Source of the DNA: Wukongibacter sp050859025
Lineage (GTDB): Bacteria; Bacillota; Clostridia; Peptostreptococcales; Caminicellaceae
Assembly (NCBI RefSeq): GCF_050859025.1
Contig: NZ_CP138200.1
Coordinates: 4,340,001 to 4,404,000, forward strand
Direction of reading: 5' to 3'
Length of the DNA: 64,000 nt
Shown here: positions 1-9,203 of the stretch, one piece after another
Layout: every line of letters starts with the position of its first letter
Numbering within the stretch: position 1 is the stretch's first letter
The notes under the pieces: model-generated
What the model was told of the DNA's origin: nothing
Database searches by the model: none
The model's input: the letters and a program-made list of their open reading frames with translations, nothing else
Made by a program: the position numbers and the translations under genes

Positions 1-112
1 TTTCACCTTTCCCTACCTCCAAGTCAATTCCTCTAACCACCTGAAGAAAATCTCCACCATTTCTAAATGATATCTTTAAATCATCTATTTTTAGTAGAAT
101 TTTATCATTCAT
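1..112 (-). CDS. Peptide ABC transporter ATPase, N-terminal fragment
   Basis: Only the first 37 codons lie in the window; the gene runs off the left edge. The reading begins MNDKILLKIDDLKISF and reaches VVRGIDLEVGKGE, the usual opening of OppD/DppD-type nucleotide-binding subunits just before the Walker A loop. The start lies 15 bases after the stop of the upstream permease-peptidase fusion, so it is the next cistron of that operon and probably energises it. Walker A itself is outside the window, so assignment to OppD rather than another importer ATPase is inference from context. Confidence 0.7.
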   Translation of the reverse strand, partial: MNDKILLKIDDLKISFRNGGDFLQVVRGIDLEVGKGE

Positions 113-127
113 AACAAATCCCTCACA

Positions 128-2425
128 TCAATAATTATTTTCATTTATAGTTTCGATCAATATCTTACCCATATCTTCTAATGTAAATTTACCTCTATTA
201 TTTTCATTTGGAGTTCTAATAATTATTGTTGCAATACCTCTTTCTAAAAACATCATATTATCTACTAGACTACCTTGTAATTTAGTTTGGTAATAATTCT
301 TTACATCGTAATCTTTGATTTTAATTCCTTTTTCTTCATATTCTTTTTCGAATTGATGTCCCAAGCTCCAGCCAAAATACCTCGTTAAAGGTGCCTGAGC
401 TGCACTATAATATAAATAGTCATATTTATAGGAATTCAATTTACTCAAATCTATATAGACAGTACTCTTTTTAATAGAATATATAGGATTTTCTACATAA
501 TCTCTAATACCATCGTACTCATCCTTAATCGTTCCATCCCAAAAAGCAAATATAATTGACCTATTCCTATTCAAATTATCCTGAGAAAGTCTTTTCATAA
601 GTTCTAAAGCAAACTGAAGTCTCTTTTCTCCAATATCTCTATTTATATAATTATAGCCTAAACCTATTATGATAGCTTCTTCTCCTACCTTCTGATCTTC
701 TCCATGAAGCATTCCTAAGACGTTTCTTCCAATAGATTTCAACCTCTTACTTTTAATAGAAATACTTAAGTTTACATCTTTGTTGTCAGTTAGAGCCTTA
801 CCAATATCCTCTGTAATTACAGCTAATATACCTTCATAAATGTCATGTCCTAAGGATGCCTGAAGGTCTTTGCTTTCTTTGGCAATACACAATACTCCTT
901 TAGCACTGGATTTTTTAAGTATATTGTCAGCAAAATACTTTACTGCATCATCGGTATAGAATCTTGTATCAATAAGTACAAATTTATCTGAAAATTTACT
1001 ATAGTCCTTTACATTGAACATATCGTCCCTTGTCCCATCATAAATCTTCGCTGACACATCAATATCACCGAAACCAATAAGTGAATAATCCTTGTCTAAT
1101 ACTAATTTTCTTTTTTCATTACCAACTTCTATTTCAAAATTCTCTGATGTTGGAATATAGATATCCATCGTCTTATATTCCTTAACAAATCCTTCATTAT
1201 ATAAAGGCTCCAATCCTATTGCTTTCATTTCTGCTGCAATCTTTAAAGCCACTTTTTCAGCCTCATCAGATCCAATTATCACTTTATTTTCTAGACTTGA
1301 ACTTAAATTGTATGTTGAATTTGTAATTACAAACTCATATTTATTATTTCTAACATATAATATGCTTGTAATCGCAATCAAAATCACTAATAAAACCGTT
1401 ACAACTCTATAGCTTATTTTCCTTTTTTCTCCATTGTTTAGAGATACAGCCTTAAATACTTTAAAATCTAGGGATAGTATTCTCCTTAAAATAGGAATAA
1501 ATTTGGAATCTCTTTTTTGTAAATAACCTCTCAAGCCTTCACCAAACAGATTAAAACCTAATACACTTATGAAAAATGCAAATGCAGGTGAAAAAAGATT
1601 CCACGGAGCACTTCTTATTTGGTTCCTAGCTGTACCTAGCATGCTTGCCCATTCTGGCTCAAAACTAATATTTTTTGCTATTATTTTTCCGCCCTCTGTA
1701 TCCTCAATTATTCTAAGATTTCCAACAAAGACACCAAATATTCCAAGCTGCATGATTAGAGTAAGAGCCCTTGCTATCTCCATAAAAAAAAGTACAACAA
1801 TTTCAGCAGCTAAGTGAGGAATAACATTTTCTATTGCTATTTTCAATCTACTCTTTCCTATAGCTATCTGACCTTTGATAAAGGGTTTAGCTAAAATCTC
1901 CTGAACTCTTTCCATAATAATCAATCCTAGCTTAGACCATCCTACAAAGGAAAGAACAATAACAAAGGCTAAAATAGACTGCTGTTTATCTAGTTTAACA
2001 AAGAAATCTAGCTTTAGTACTATCAAGCTTATTAAAAGAGCAGGTATAGCGCTGAATATGACATTAAACTGATTAATCACAGCCTTTGATATCAGGCTGC
2101 CAAAGCCAGCTGTCATCCCTACAGGCAGAGCAATTAAAAACCGACCTAGAACAACAAGCAAACCTAATGAAATGGTCAGCTTTGTACCATAAATGATGAA
2201 ACTCAATGTATCTCTACCTAATTCATCAGTACCAAGTATAGCATCCTTAGATGGTGGAAAAGGTGCAGCTTCAAGCTTAAACTTTCCCCCTTCTTCAGTC
2301 CATGCTTTAATCTGTTGTACTCCATAGGGATTAACCTTAGTAAAAAAACTTGGAAGCAACATTACTACAATAATAATGATGATTATTATTCCTCCTAGAA
2401 TTAATGGTAGATTAAACTTCTTCAT
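128..2425 (-). CDS. OppC/DppC-like permease fused to a degenerate M28-like domain
   Basis: The 765-residue protein joins two domains. Residues 1-305 are an OppC/DppC permease: a first membrane segment (7-25), the family motif LGTDELGRD (64-72), an EAA-type loop near 172-200 and the closing NLFGEGLRG (292-300). A second hydrophobic anchor (341-357) leads into about 400 residues that should lie outside the cell and align loosely with the PA/M28 peptidase part of the neighbouring proteins (shared pattern: TIIFA.W..., then Y.VENPIY). None of the M28 metal ligands is recognisable, so catalysis is unlikely. A normal OppC is about 300 residues. The start overlaps the previous stop as ATGA with a GGGAGGGAG ribosome site, indicating translational coupling. 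The peptidase-like role is inferred. Confidence 0.8.
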   Translation of the reverse strand: MKKFNLPLILGGIIIIIIIVVMLLPSFFTKVNPYGVQQIKAWTEEGGKFKLEAAPFPPSKDAILGTDELGRDTLSFIIYGTKLTISLGLLVVLGRFLIALPVGMTAGFGSLISKAVINQFNVIFSAIPALLISLIVLKLDFFVKLDKQQSILAFVIVLSFVGWSKLGLIIMERVQEILAKPFIKGQIAIGKSRLKIAIENVIPHLAAEIVVLFFMEIARALTLIMQLGIFGVFVGNLRIIEDTEGGKIIAKNISFEPEWASMLGTARNQIRSAPWNLFSPAFAFFISVLGFNLFGEGLRGYLQKRDSKFIPILRRILSLDFKVFKAVSLNNGEKRKISYRVVTVLLVILIAITSILYVRNNKYEFVITNSTYNLSSSLENKVIIGSDEAEKVALKIAAEMKAIGLEPLYNEGFVKEYKTMDIYIPTSENFEIEVGNEKRKLVLDKDYSLIGFGDIDVSAKIYDGTRDDMFNVKDYSKFSDKFVLIDTRFYTDDAVKYFADNILKKSSAKGVLCIAKESKDLQASLGHDIYEGILAVITEDIGKALTDNKDVNLSISIKSKRLKSIGRNVLGMLHGEDQKVGEEAIIIGLGYNYINRDIGEKRLQFALELMKRLSQDNLNRNRSIIFAFWDGTIKDEYDGIRDYVENPIYSIKKSTVYIDLSKLNSYKYDYLYYSAAQAPLTRYFGWSLGHQFEKEYEEKGIKIKDYDVKNYYQTKLQGSLVDNMMFLERGIATIIIRTPNENNRGKFTLEDMGKILIETINENNY

Positions 2426-4932
2426 CTAACTCCCTCCCTCTTCATAGGATTGGTTAATTTTGAAATCACCTTAGATAGAGTAATAAATAGTATGTATATC
2501 AATCCTAAGGCTAGGGAAAAACCTATAAAGCTCGTTACATCATGACCTTCATAGAATCTATAAAGATTAAAAACGATCCCTTTATAATTTAATAAATACT
2601 CCACTACAATTAAATTTGAAATTATTATCGTAATCAAAGTTGGCACTGAATCAATAACCTTAAATATTACGCCAATCAATATATGCTTAGTAAATACCTG
2701 AAATTTTGATAACCCTTTGCTTTTGGCAGCAGCTACATATCCCTTTTTCATTTCTTCTTGTATAACAATAAATGTGATTCTAGATATATAAACCGTAGGG
2801 ATTATTGATAGAGTTAATAACGGTATAATAAACCCTCTAAGCTTCTTTAAATCAACAAATTGACTTAGGATATCATTTTGTGAAATGTAGCTTATCAATA
2901 ACATTCCACATAAGACTATAAAAACATCGGGCAGTGAAAAAGTCATCAAGGTCGCTAAGGTTCTTAACTCTCCTTTTCTTCCGCCTCTATAACTGTCAAA
3001 CATACCCTTTAATACTCCAAATGCTAAGGAAATAATAATTGTTGTAAGTATAAGCTTCATACTTCTACCCATAGATACATACACGATTTTAATAATTTCA
3101 ACATGGTTTTCTGTTGTACCCATCCCATTTAAGACTAAGTTTCTTATGTATAAAACACTTTTTTTGAGGCTCAAGTACATTGATAAATTAGTATATATCT
3201 GACCATTATGAAATTCAAGGTTGAAGCTCGGAGGCAGGTTTGCTATAAAAATTAGTGAAAACAGTATTATAAATGCTGGGGTTATAAAGTAATATAATTT
3301 CAACAAAGCTTTAAATATTGATGAATAATATATATCTTTAATGTTCACTTTTAATATCTTAATTCCTGAATTCCCCTTATTAATTGAAAGGATTAGATAA
3401 ATAAATACTACCCCAATAAAAAATACAATTATCAATGACAACTCCATACTATTAAAATAGTCTGGAAGAGTATCTTTAAAAACCTCTCGCTTAATATAAC
3501 TTGCTAAGACTATCCCAATTTTATTTAATTTTTCTTTACTGACATTATCTAGCGTATCCCTATATGTATATACATTTGAATAGCCATCCGTCACATTAAT
3601 TGCAGGAACCTCCGCCTCTATAAATGGCATATGATCGGTCCAATTCCCTACTTCAGATTCAATTCCTTCTATTTTTAGCTTTTCTGTATCCTTTAGGTCT
3701 TCCGAATACTGGAAGATTTTACTTCTTAATATCTTTCCTACATTATCTTCAGTCTGGAAAAAAATCTTATTCTCGTTCCTATTACCTATACATTCTAAAT
3801 TAATGACTTGAGTTCTTTCCAATGAATATAAAGGATTTTTCACATAATATTGTGAGCCCGCAGCAACATTCTCCTTTGCATTCCATCCGGCAAATATAAT
3901 AGTTTTATCGGGCAAATTTCTTTGAGCTTTTATAAGTCTTGCCAGTTCAAGCATCATTCCTGTTCCAGAGGCATTATTCAATGCTCCTGGAAAGTATTGT
4001 CCATCTATTCCACTACCTACATGATCTATATTGGCACATATTATTAAATATTCATCTCTTTTTTTCCCCTTGATCTTTCCTAAAATATTTTTAGTTTTGA
4101 TAACAGGATAATTAATATCACACTTTAGATTTACTCCCTTTAATAGTCCTACAGCTTTAGGTATTTTTTTCTCTATTTCAACATTATTTAGAGCTTGTTT
4201 ATCTATCAATTCATAGCTTGAATGATTCTTTATCTTATAGTATGCGTCGGCACCTAAGTATCCAAAAAATATACTTTTTCCTGTTTTTATAGTATTTTCA
4301 ACCTTCTTCTGTAATTGTAACTCTCTATCTAAGTTATCATAGGGAGAGGTTCTTCTAAATAGTACCCCTTTACTCCCATTTTCAAGTACATATTCAACGT
4401 CCTTTATCCTAATATCGAAGGTTCCCATCACAACTATTTTGTCCTTAAGCAAATTCTTTGGAACATCATACAGGTGCTTATCAACAAATAAAATATCTCC
4501 CTTGAATCTACCTCCTCCACCATACCAATAGGTGAAAAATTTATAATCCTTAAATATTTTAAATTCCTCAATAATCTCCCCATCTATATTTTCTATGGTA
4601 AAGTGCGGATTTGAATCAATTTGAGTTAGCATAGTATCGAAGTCTTGATAATAAGTATGATTTTCACCTCCCGGCTCAATTCCTAGGTTCTTAAAATAAT
4701 TCTCTATATATTGAAGAGTTAGTTCATTCCCCTGACTTCCAACTAATCTTCCATTATACTTAGGTGATGATAATTCTCTTATGTGTTCATAGGTATTATC
4801 TACACTTAAAATGGTTTCATCAAATGAACTATAATATGCATTGATTAGATATGTTGTAATTAGTACTAAAGCTAGAATCGGAACCAAGAAATTAAATAGG
4901 TTTATTTTTTCTAATTTCTTAAAAACAAACAT
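2422..4932 (-). CDS. Pseudo-M28 peptidase fused to OppB-like permease
   Basis: The 836-residue protein has a membrane anchor (14-33), an extracellular PA/M28-type region (about 40-485), another membrane segment (498-516) and an OppB-like permease (about 545-830) with an EAA loop around 727-752 (EEMKKGYVAAAKSKGLS). Compared with the intact paralogue upstream, the M28 ligands are replaced: His to Asn301, bridging Asp to Asn319, catalytic Glu to Lys353, Asp to Glu380 and His to Tyr455; only Glu354 remains. It therefore looks like a binding or gating domain rather than an enzyme. OppB proteins are usually about 310 residues. Ribosome site AAAGGAGGA precedes the ATG. It is coupled to the OppC-like fusion downstream, the expected permease partner. 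Confidence 0.85.
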   Translation of the reverse strand: MFVFKKLEKINLFNFLVPILALVLITTYLINAYYSSFDETILSVDNTYEHIRELSSPKYNGRLVGSQGNELTLQYIENYFKNLGIEPGGENHTYYQDFDTMLTQIDSNPHFTIENIDGEIIEEFKIFKDYKFFTYWYGGGGRFKGDILFVDKHLYDVPKNLLKDKIVVMGTFDIRIKDVEYVLENGSKGVLFRRTSPYDNLDRELQLQKKVENTIKTGKSIFFGYLGADAYYKIKNHSSYELIDKQALNNVEIEKKIPKAVGLLKGVNLKCDINYPVIKTKNILGKIKGKKRDEYLIICANIDHVGSGIDGQYFPGALNNASGTGMMLELARLIKAQRNLPDKTIIFAGWNAKENVAAGSQYYVKNPLYSLERTQVINLECIGNRNENKIFFQTEDNVGKILRSKIFQYSEDLKDTEKLKIEGIESEVGNWTDHMPFIEAEVPAINVTDGYSNVYTYRDTLDNVSKEKLNKIGIVLASYIKREVFKDTLPDYFNSMELSLIIVFFIGVVFIYLILSINKGNSGIKILKVNIKDIYYSSIFKALLKLYYFITPAFIILFSLIFIANLPPSFNLEFHNGQIYTNLSMYLSLKKSVLYIRNLVLNGMGTTENHVEIIKIVYVSMGRSMKLILTTIIISLAFGVLKGMFDSYRGGRKGELRTLATLMTFSLPDVFIVLCGMLLISYISQNDILSQFVDLKKLRGFIIPLLTLSIIPTVYISRITFIVIQEEMKKGYVAAAKSKGLSKFQVFTKHILIGVIFKVIDSVPTLITIIISNLIVVEYLLNYKGIVFNLYRFYEGHDVTSFIGFSLALGLIYILFITLSKVISKLTNPMKREGVR

Positions 4933-4959
4933 TCTTTATCCTCCTTTCCTTTATGACTT

Positions 4960-5409
4960 TTAACTTACTCCCTCCCTCTTTATAGGATTTATTAATTTAG
5001 AAATCAGTCTAGATAAAATAACAAAAGCTATATATATTAATCCCAAAGCTAAGGAAAAACCTATAAAACTTGTTACATCATGTACTTCATAAAATCTATA
5101 AAGGTTATATAAAATACCCTTATAATTTAACAAATACTCCACTACAATTAAATTTGAAATTATTATCGTAATCAGGGTTGGCATTGAGTCCATCACCTTA
5201 AATACCACACCAGGAAATATATGCTTAATGAAAATATCAGATTTTGATACCCCCTTACTTTTAGCCGTTAAAATATATGCTTTTTTTATTTCCTCTTGTA
5301 CAACAATAAATGTAATTCTAGATATATAAACCGTAGGTATTATAGATAAAGTTAACAATGGTATAATAAACCCTCTAAGTCTTTTTAAATCAATAACGTA
5401 GGTCATCAT
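4960..5409 (-). pseudogene. C-terminal permease part of a frameshifted peptidase-permease gene
   Basis: These 149 codons encode the last third of an OppB-like permease, very similar to the end of the 836-residue neighbour (LRGFIIPLLTLSIIPTVYISR, EAA loop with AKSKGVSK, and the closing NPIKREGV). It lies in a different frame from the segment upstream and overlaps it by 20 bases. Compared with the paralogue, about five bases are missing at the junction near 5395-5405. The internal ATG codons lack a ribosome site, so separate translation is doubtful. It is either a true inactivating frameshift or a sequencing or assembly error; raw reads would settle it. Confidence 0.75.
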
Positions 5410-7438
5410 TTTGAGAAATATAAGTGATTAATAACATACCACATAGTACTATAAAAACATCAGGTAGTGAAAAAGTCATCAAGGTCCCTAATGTTCTTAA
5501 TTCTCCTTTTCTTCCACTTCTATAGCTGTCAAACATCCCTTTCATCACACCAAAAACTAAGGAAATGATTATTGTAATCCATATAAGCTTCATACTTCTT
5601 CCCATAGAAATAGACACAATCTTTAATATCTCAACATGATTTTCTGTTGTACCTAGCCCATTCAAAATTAAGTTTCTCATATACAAAAAACTTTTTTTGA
5701 GGCTCAAATATATCGAAAGATTAGTATAAGCCTCACCATTATGAAATACTAGATTAAAGTTATGAGGTAAATTCGCTATAAAAATCAATGAAAAAAGTAT
5801 TATAAATGCTGGAGTTATAAAATAGTAACATTTTAATATTATATTGAACATTGGAGAATAGTAAATATCTTCAATACTATTACTTGAATTCACTTTGTTT
5901 AATACAAAAATAATATAAATGAATGCTATTCCAAGTATAAATATAATTAATAGTAATATTTCTATATTGTTTAAATAATCTACAGATGTGTCTCTAAAAA
6001 CCTCTCTCTTGATATAGTTTGTCAGAATAATCCCTACATTTTCAAGATTTTCTTTACTAATATTATCAATCGTATCATCGTATGTATGTACATAAGCATA
6101 ACTATCTTCTAATTGAATGGAGGGTACTTTTGCATTCACAAACCAATAGTGGTCGCTATTTGGTATAACATTCATTTCTTCTGCCTCAATGTCCAGATCA
6201 TCTGCATATTGAAACATTTTACTTCCAATTATACTTCCATTAATATCATTATATTCAATCTTGACTTTACTAACATTAATACCGCCTATACAATCTAGGT
6301 TTATTACTTGCGATTTTTGTAAAGGATATATTGGATTTTCAACATAATACTTTGACCCCACTAATCCATTTTCCTCACCGTTCCAGAGTGCAAAGATGAT
6401 TGTCCTGTATGGCAGATTTTTCTGATTTTTAATAACCCTTGCTAATTCAAGTGTCATTCCAACTCCAGAAGCATTATCAAGGGCTCCAGGAAAATGCTTC
6501 TCATCGGTTCCACTTCCAGCATGGTCAATATGAGCTCCTATTATTAAGTATCCTCCATCTCTTTTCTTTCCATCTATCTTCCCAATAATATTTGCCGATT
6601 TCAGAATAGGAAATTCTAAATCACATTTTATACTTACTCCTCTTATAATACCTGCTCCTTTAGGAGGCTTCTTAGTCGCTACTGTTCCAAGCTTTTCATA
6701 TTCTTCTTCCAACAACCTAGAATTAGAATATTTCTTCAGCTTGATATAAGCCTCTTTCCCTACAACTCCAAAAAACATATTCTTTCCCTTTTTCCCATCA
6801 GTTAATACAGCTTTTATTCTTTGATCATTGCTAGTTGCATTTTCAAGTACCCCTGTTCTGCTAAACAATAATCCCTTACCACCATTTTCAAGTACATATT
6901 CAATATCCTTTTCTCTAATTGCATAGGATGCCATTACAACCATCTTGTCCTTAATTATCTCTGGTCTGATCTTAGGCAAATATTTATCAACTAATAATAT
7001 ATCTCCTTCAAAGCTTGTTCCTCCACCAACACCATAGGTAAATACTCTATAATCCTCATAGATTTCTAATTCTTCCAAAATCCTTCCATTTCCATCTTCT
7101 ATCAAAAAAATAGATTCTGTATCTATCATTGGGACCATACAATCAAAATACTGATAATATGTATCATTTTCACCACCCGGCTCTATACCTAATTCTTCAA
7201 AGTAATTCTCAACATACTTAAGTGCCAATTCATTTCCTTTTGTACCTGTTAATCTTCCATTATATTTAGAAGATGCTAGCTCCTTTATGTGGTTGTATGC
7301 ATTATCTACGCTAAAAATGGTCTCATCAAAGGAGTTTGCATGTGAATTAATAAAATATGATAAAAGCAGCACAAAAACTGAAATCAGAAGCATAAACTGA
7401 ATAATATTAAGCTTCTTAGAATCCGCTAAGAACCTCAT
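5390..7438 (-). CDS. M28 peptidase fused to truncated OppB-like permease (frameshifted)
   Basis: The 682-residue product has a membrane anchor (11-31), a PA-like insertion (about 130-240) and an M28 aminopeptidase domain with all expected ligands: His303, Asp321, catalytic Glu355, Glu356, Asp382 and His451, in the motifs GAHIDH, ALDNASG, NGEENG, NLDCIG and HTYDDT. A membrane segment (491-510) leads into the OppB-like permease, which ends early after ISQNDDLRY because of a frameshift; the remaining permease lies in the next cistron region. The peptidase should sit outside the cell and could trim peptides at the transporter mouth. It is the first gene of the operon and has ribosome site AAGGGGAG before ATG. 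Function is inferred from family motifs. Confidence 0.85.
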   Translation of the reverse strand: MRFLADSKKLNIIQFMLLISVFVLLLSYFINSHANSFDETIFSVDNAYNHIKELASSKYNGRLTGTKGNELALKYVENYFEELGIEPGGENDTYYQYFDCMVPMIDTESIFLIEDGNGRILEELEIYEDYRVFTYGVGGGTSFEGDILLVDKYLPKIRPEIIKDKMVVMASYAIREKDIEYVLENGGKGLLFSRTGVLENATSNDQRIKAVLTDGKKGKNMFFGVVGKEAYIKLKKYSNSRLLEEEYEKLGTVATKKPPKGAGIIRGVSIKCDLEFPILKSANIIGKIDGKKRDGGYLIIGAHIDHAGSGTDEKHFPGALDNASGVGMTLELARVIKNQKNLPYRTIIFALWNGEENGLVGSKYYVENPIYPLQKSQVINLDCIGGINVSKVKIEYNDINGSIIGSKMFQYADDLDIEAEEMNVIPNSDHYWFVNAKVPSIQLEDSYAYVHTYDDTIDNISKENLENVGIILTNYIKREVFRDTSVDYLNNIEILLLIIFILGIAFIYIIFVLNKVNSSNSIEDIYYSPMFNIILKCYYFITPAFIILFSLIFIANLPHNFNLVFHNGEAYTNLSIYLSLKKSFLYMRNLILNGLGTTENHVEILKIVSISMGRSMKLIWITIIISLVFGVMKGMFDSYRSGRKGELRTLGTLMTFSLPDVFIVLCGMLLITYISQNDDLRY

Positions 7439-7787
7439 AACATCTCCCCTTATCCTTTACATAAGAATATATTTATTAAATTATACTTTACACATAGCCC
7501 TTTCAAAGAATATTATATAATAATTAATTAACTTATCCAAATATTAATTTATTTTTATATATTAATAAATTAAATAATTTTCTGAATATAAGCCCTCTAT
7601 TTCCTTTAAATGCTACTATTTTTTATGCCTTTTATAGTATAAATTTTATTTCTTTGATATAATATTATAAGAATAGTTAATTATTTTTCAATTTTAGTTT
7701 TTCATAATATGAAATCAAAAACTAAAAATCTCAATTTCATTGAATTTTCTATTTCTATATATGTATATCTGACATCTAAAACCAAAG
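7439..7787. other. Divergent intergenic region
   Basis: This very AT-rich 349-base gap separates the peptidase-permease operon (leftward) from the HTH-TPR regulator gene (rightward). It holds candidate promoters for both directions, including a TATAAT at 7658-7663 pointing right with no convincing -35. No open frame with a ribosome site was seen. The divergent layout is typical of a regulator controlling its neighbour. Confidence 0.5.
7480..7507 (-). promoter_or_regulatory. Candidate sigma-A promoter for the peptidase-permease operon
   Basis: On the minus strand a TATAAT (7480-7485) lies 15-16 bases downstream of TTGAAA/TTTGAA (7501-7507), about 40 bases before the operon's first start codon. 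The spacing is one or two bases short of ideal, so confidence is modest. Confidence 0.35.
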
Positions 7788-9149
7788 GTGGTGTTTAATA
7801 TTAGCAGTGTTGGAAAAAGGATACGTTTCTTGAGAAAAGAACAGGGCATGACTCAGGAAGAGCTTGCTGATACTCAATTTACTAAAAGCTACATTAGCCT
7901 TATAGAACGGGGAAAGATAAATCCCTCTATGAAAGCATTAAACTACATAGCAGAAAAGCTTAATAAACCCGTATCTCTACTTCTAGATACCGAAGGCAGT
8001 ATTATCGATTCCAATAACTTATACAAGATTTCCCATATAATAGAAAAAGGGAAAAAATTAGTTGATAGTTTTGAATTCGATAAAGCTTTGACAATGTTTA
8101 ATCCCTTAATCGATAACATCAACAATCTTACTAACTATCATAAAGGGCTTATATATTATTATTTAGGTTTTATTTATTTCAAAAAAGAAACGAACGAAAA
8201 ATCCTTTGATTTAATAAAAAAATCCATTAATTTTCTTATTAACGCTCTTAAAAATTTTGAAGATAATGAACCAAAGGATAATCTAGAAATTTATATTAAA
8301 CTAGCTGAAAGCCAATATATACTCAATAATAAAAATAAATGTTTAAAGTATTTTATTGAGGCTAAAGAATATGCTGAGCAATATAATGTTGATCTCAATA
8401 ATTATTTTTATATACTAAGAAACATGACTATTTTATATACCCAAAAAGGAAATTACTCTATAGCAATAGACTATTTAAAAAAGATAATTGAATTGTCTAA
8501 AAGAGAAAAGATTTTAAATGAAGACGTTTTAGGCTCCTATATTACACTGTCAACATGCTATTTCAGCCTAGAACAATATGATGATTCATTAGATATGCTT
8601 AATAGGGTTCTTCCGGTATACGAAAACCTACTTGATGATCCAAAGCGTTATTCTGGAATTTATTCAAGAATGGCTAAGATATATATAGAAACTAATAATT
8701 ATGACTTAGCTTTAGAAAAAATTGATAAATCTGTTGAGATCGCTGAAAAAATTAAAGAAGAAAATATGAAGGTCCTAACACTCCTGTACAATAGACTTTT
8801 TAAAGCTAAGATACACTATTATAAAAGTAATCTAGATAATGCCCTTTATGAAGCTTCTGCAATAATCAAAGAACTTGATGCTATAAATAGAATTGATAAT
8901 GAGTATATATCTCTAAAGGCCGATGTTTATACTTTAATTGGTGAAATTTATCTTGTTCAAGAAAAGTATAAGGAATCACTTAGTTATTTTGACAGAACTT
9001 TAAAATCACTTTTAAAAATTAAATCAGGCTTTAAGCTCCCTGTAATCTATAAGCTTCTAGGCAAGACTTACATAAAACTAGGTGATTCGGATATGGCACA
9101 GGAATGCTATGACAAAGCATTTGAACTACTATCAAAAAATAAGATATAG
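7788..9149 (+). CDS. HTH-XRE/TPR regulator, RRNPP-like
   Basis: The 453-residue protein starts with a Cro/C1-type helix-turn-helix (about residues 5-62; RFLRKEQGMTQEELA, SYISLIERGKINPS) followed by some 380 residues of helical tetratricopeptide-like repeats (for example DALTMF/DNALYEA/QEKYKESLSYFD units). This is the architecture and size of peptide-binding receptors of the NprR/PlcR/PrgX type. It is divergent from a peptide permease-peptidase operon, so peptide-responsive control of that operon is an attractive inference. The start is uncertain: GTG at 7788 or 7791 lies inside the strong ribosome site AAAGGTGGTG, whereas an in-frame ATT at 7800 is ideally spaced. No small pro-peptide gene follows; a terminator comes immediately. 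Confidence 0.8.
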   Translation: MVFNISSVGKRIRFLRKEQGMTQEELADTQFTKSYISLIERGKINPSMKALNYIAEKLNKPVSLLLDTEGSIIDSNNLYKISHIIEKGKKLVDSFEFDKALTMFNPLIDNINNLTNYHKGLIYYYLGFIYFKKETNEKSFDLIKKSINFLINALKNFEDNEPKDNLEIYIKLAESQYILNNKNKCLKYFIEAKEYAEQYNVDLNNYFYILRNMTILYTQKGNYSIAIDYLKKIIELSKREKILNEDVLGSYITLSTCYFSLEQYDDSLDMLNRVLPVYENLLDDPKRYSGIYSRMAKIYIETNNYDLALEKIDKSVEIAEKIKEENMKVLTLLYNRLFKAKIHYYKSNLDNALYEASAIIKELDAINRIDNEYISLKADVYTLIGEIYLVQEKYKESLSYFDRTLKSLLKIKSGFKLPVIYKLLGKTYIKLGDSDMAQECYDKAFELLSKNKI

Positions 9150-9203
9150 TTTAGCAAAAAAGAGAAAGTATATTGTCAATAGCCTTTCTCTTTTTTTGCT
9201 AAA
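9150..9203. terminator. Bidirectional terminator
   Basis: A long stem pairs TTTAGCAAAAAAGAGAAAG with CTTTCTCTTTTTTTGCTAAA around a short loop. A/T tracts on both sides let it stop the regulator gene from the left and the carboxyltransferase gene from the right. It overlaps the stop codon of the latter. Confidence 0.85.

Noticed and set aside
5385..5412. Programmed ribosomal frameshift in the peptidase-permease gene
   Set aside because: No slippery heptamer or following pseudoknot is evident, and the intact paralogue has five extra bases here; a deletion or error is simpler.
9150..9200. Small propeptide gene after the RRNPP-like regulator
   Set aside because: The terminator begins directly after the stop codon; there is no room for a propeptide gene.
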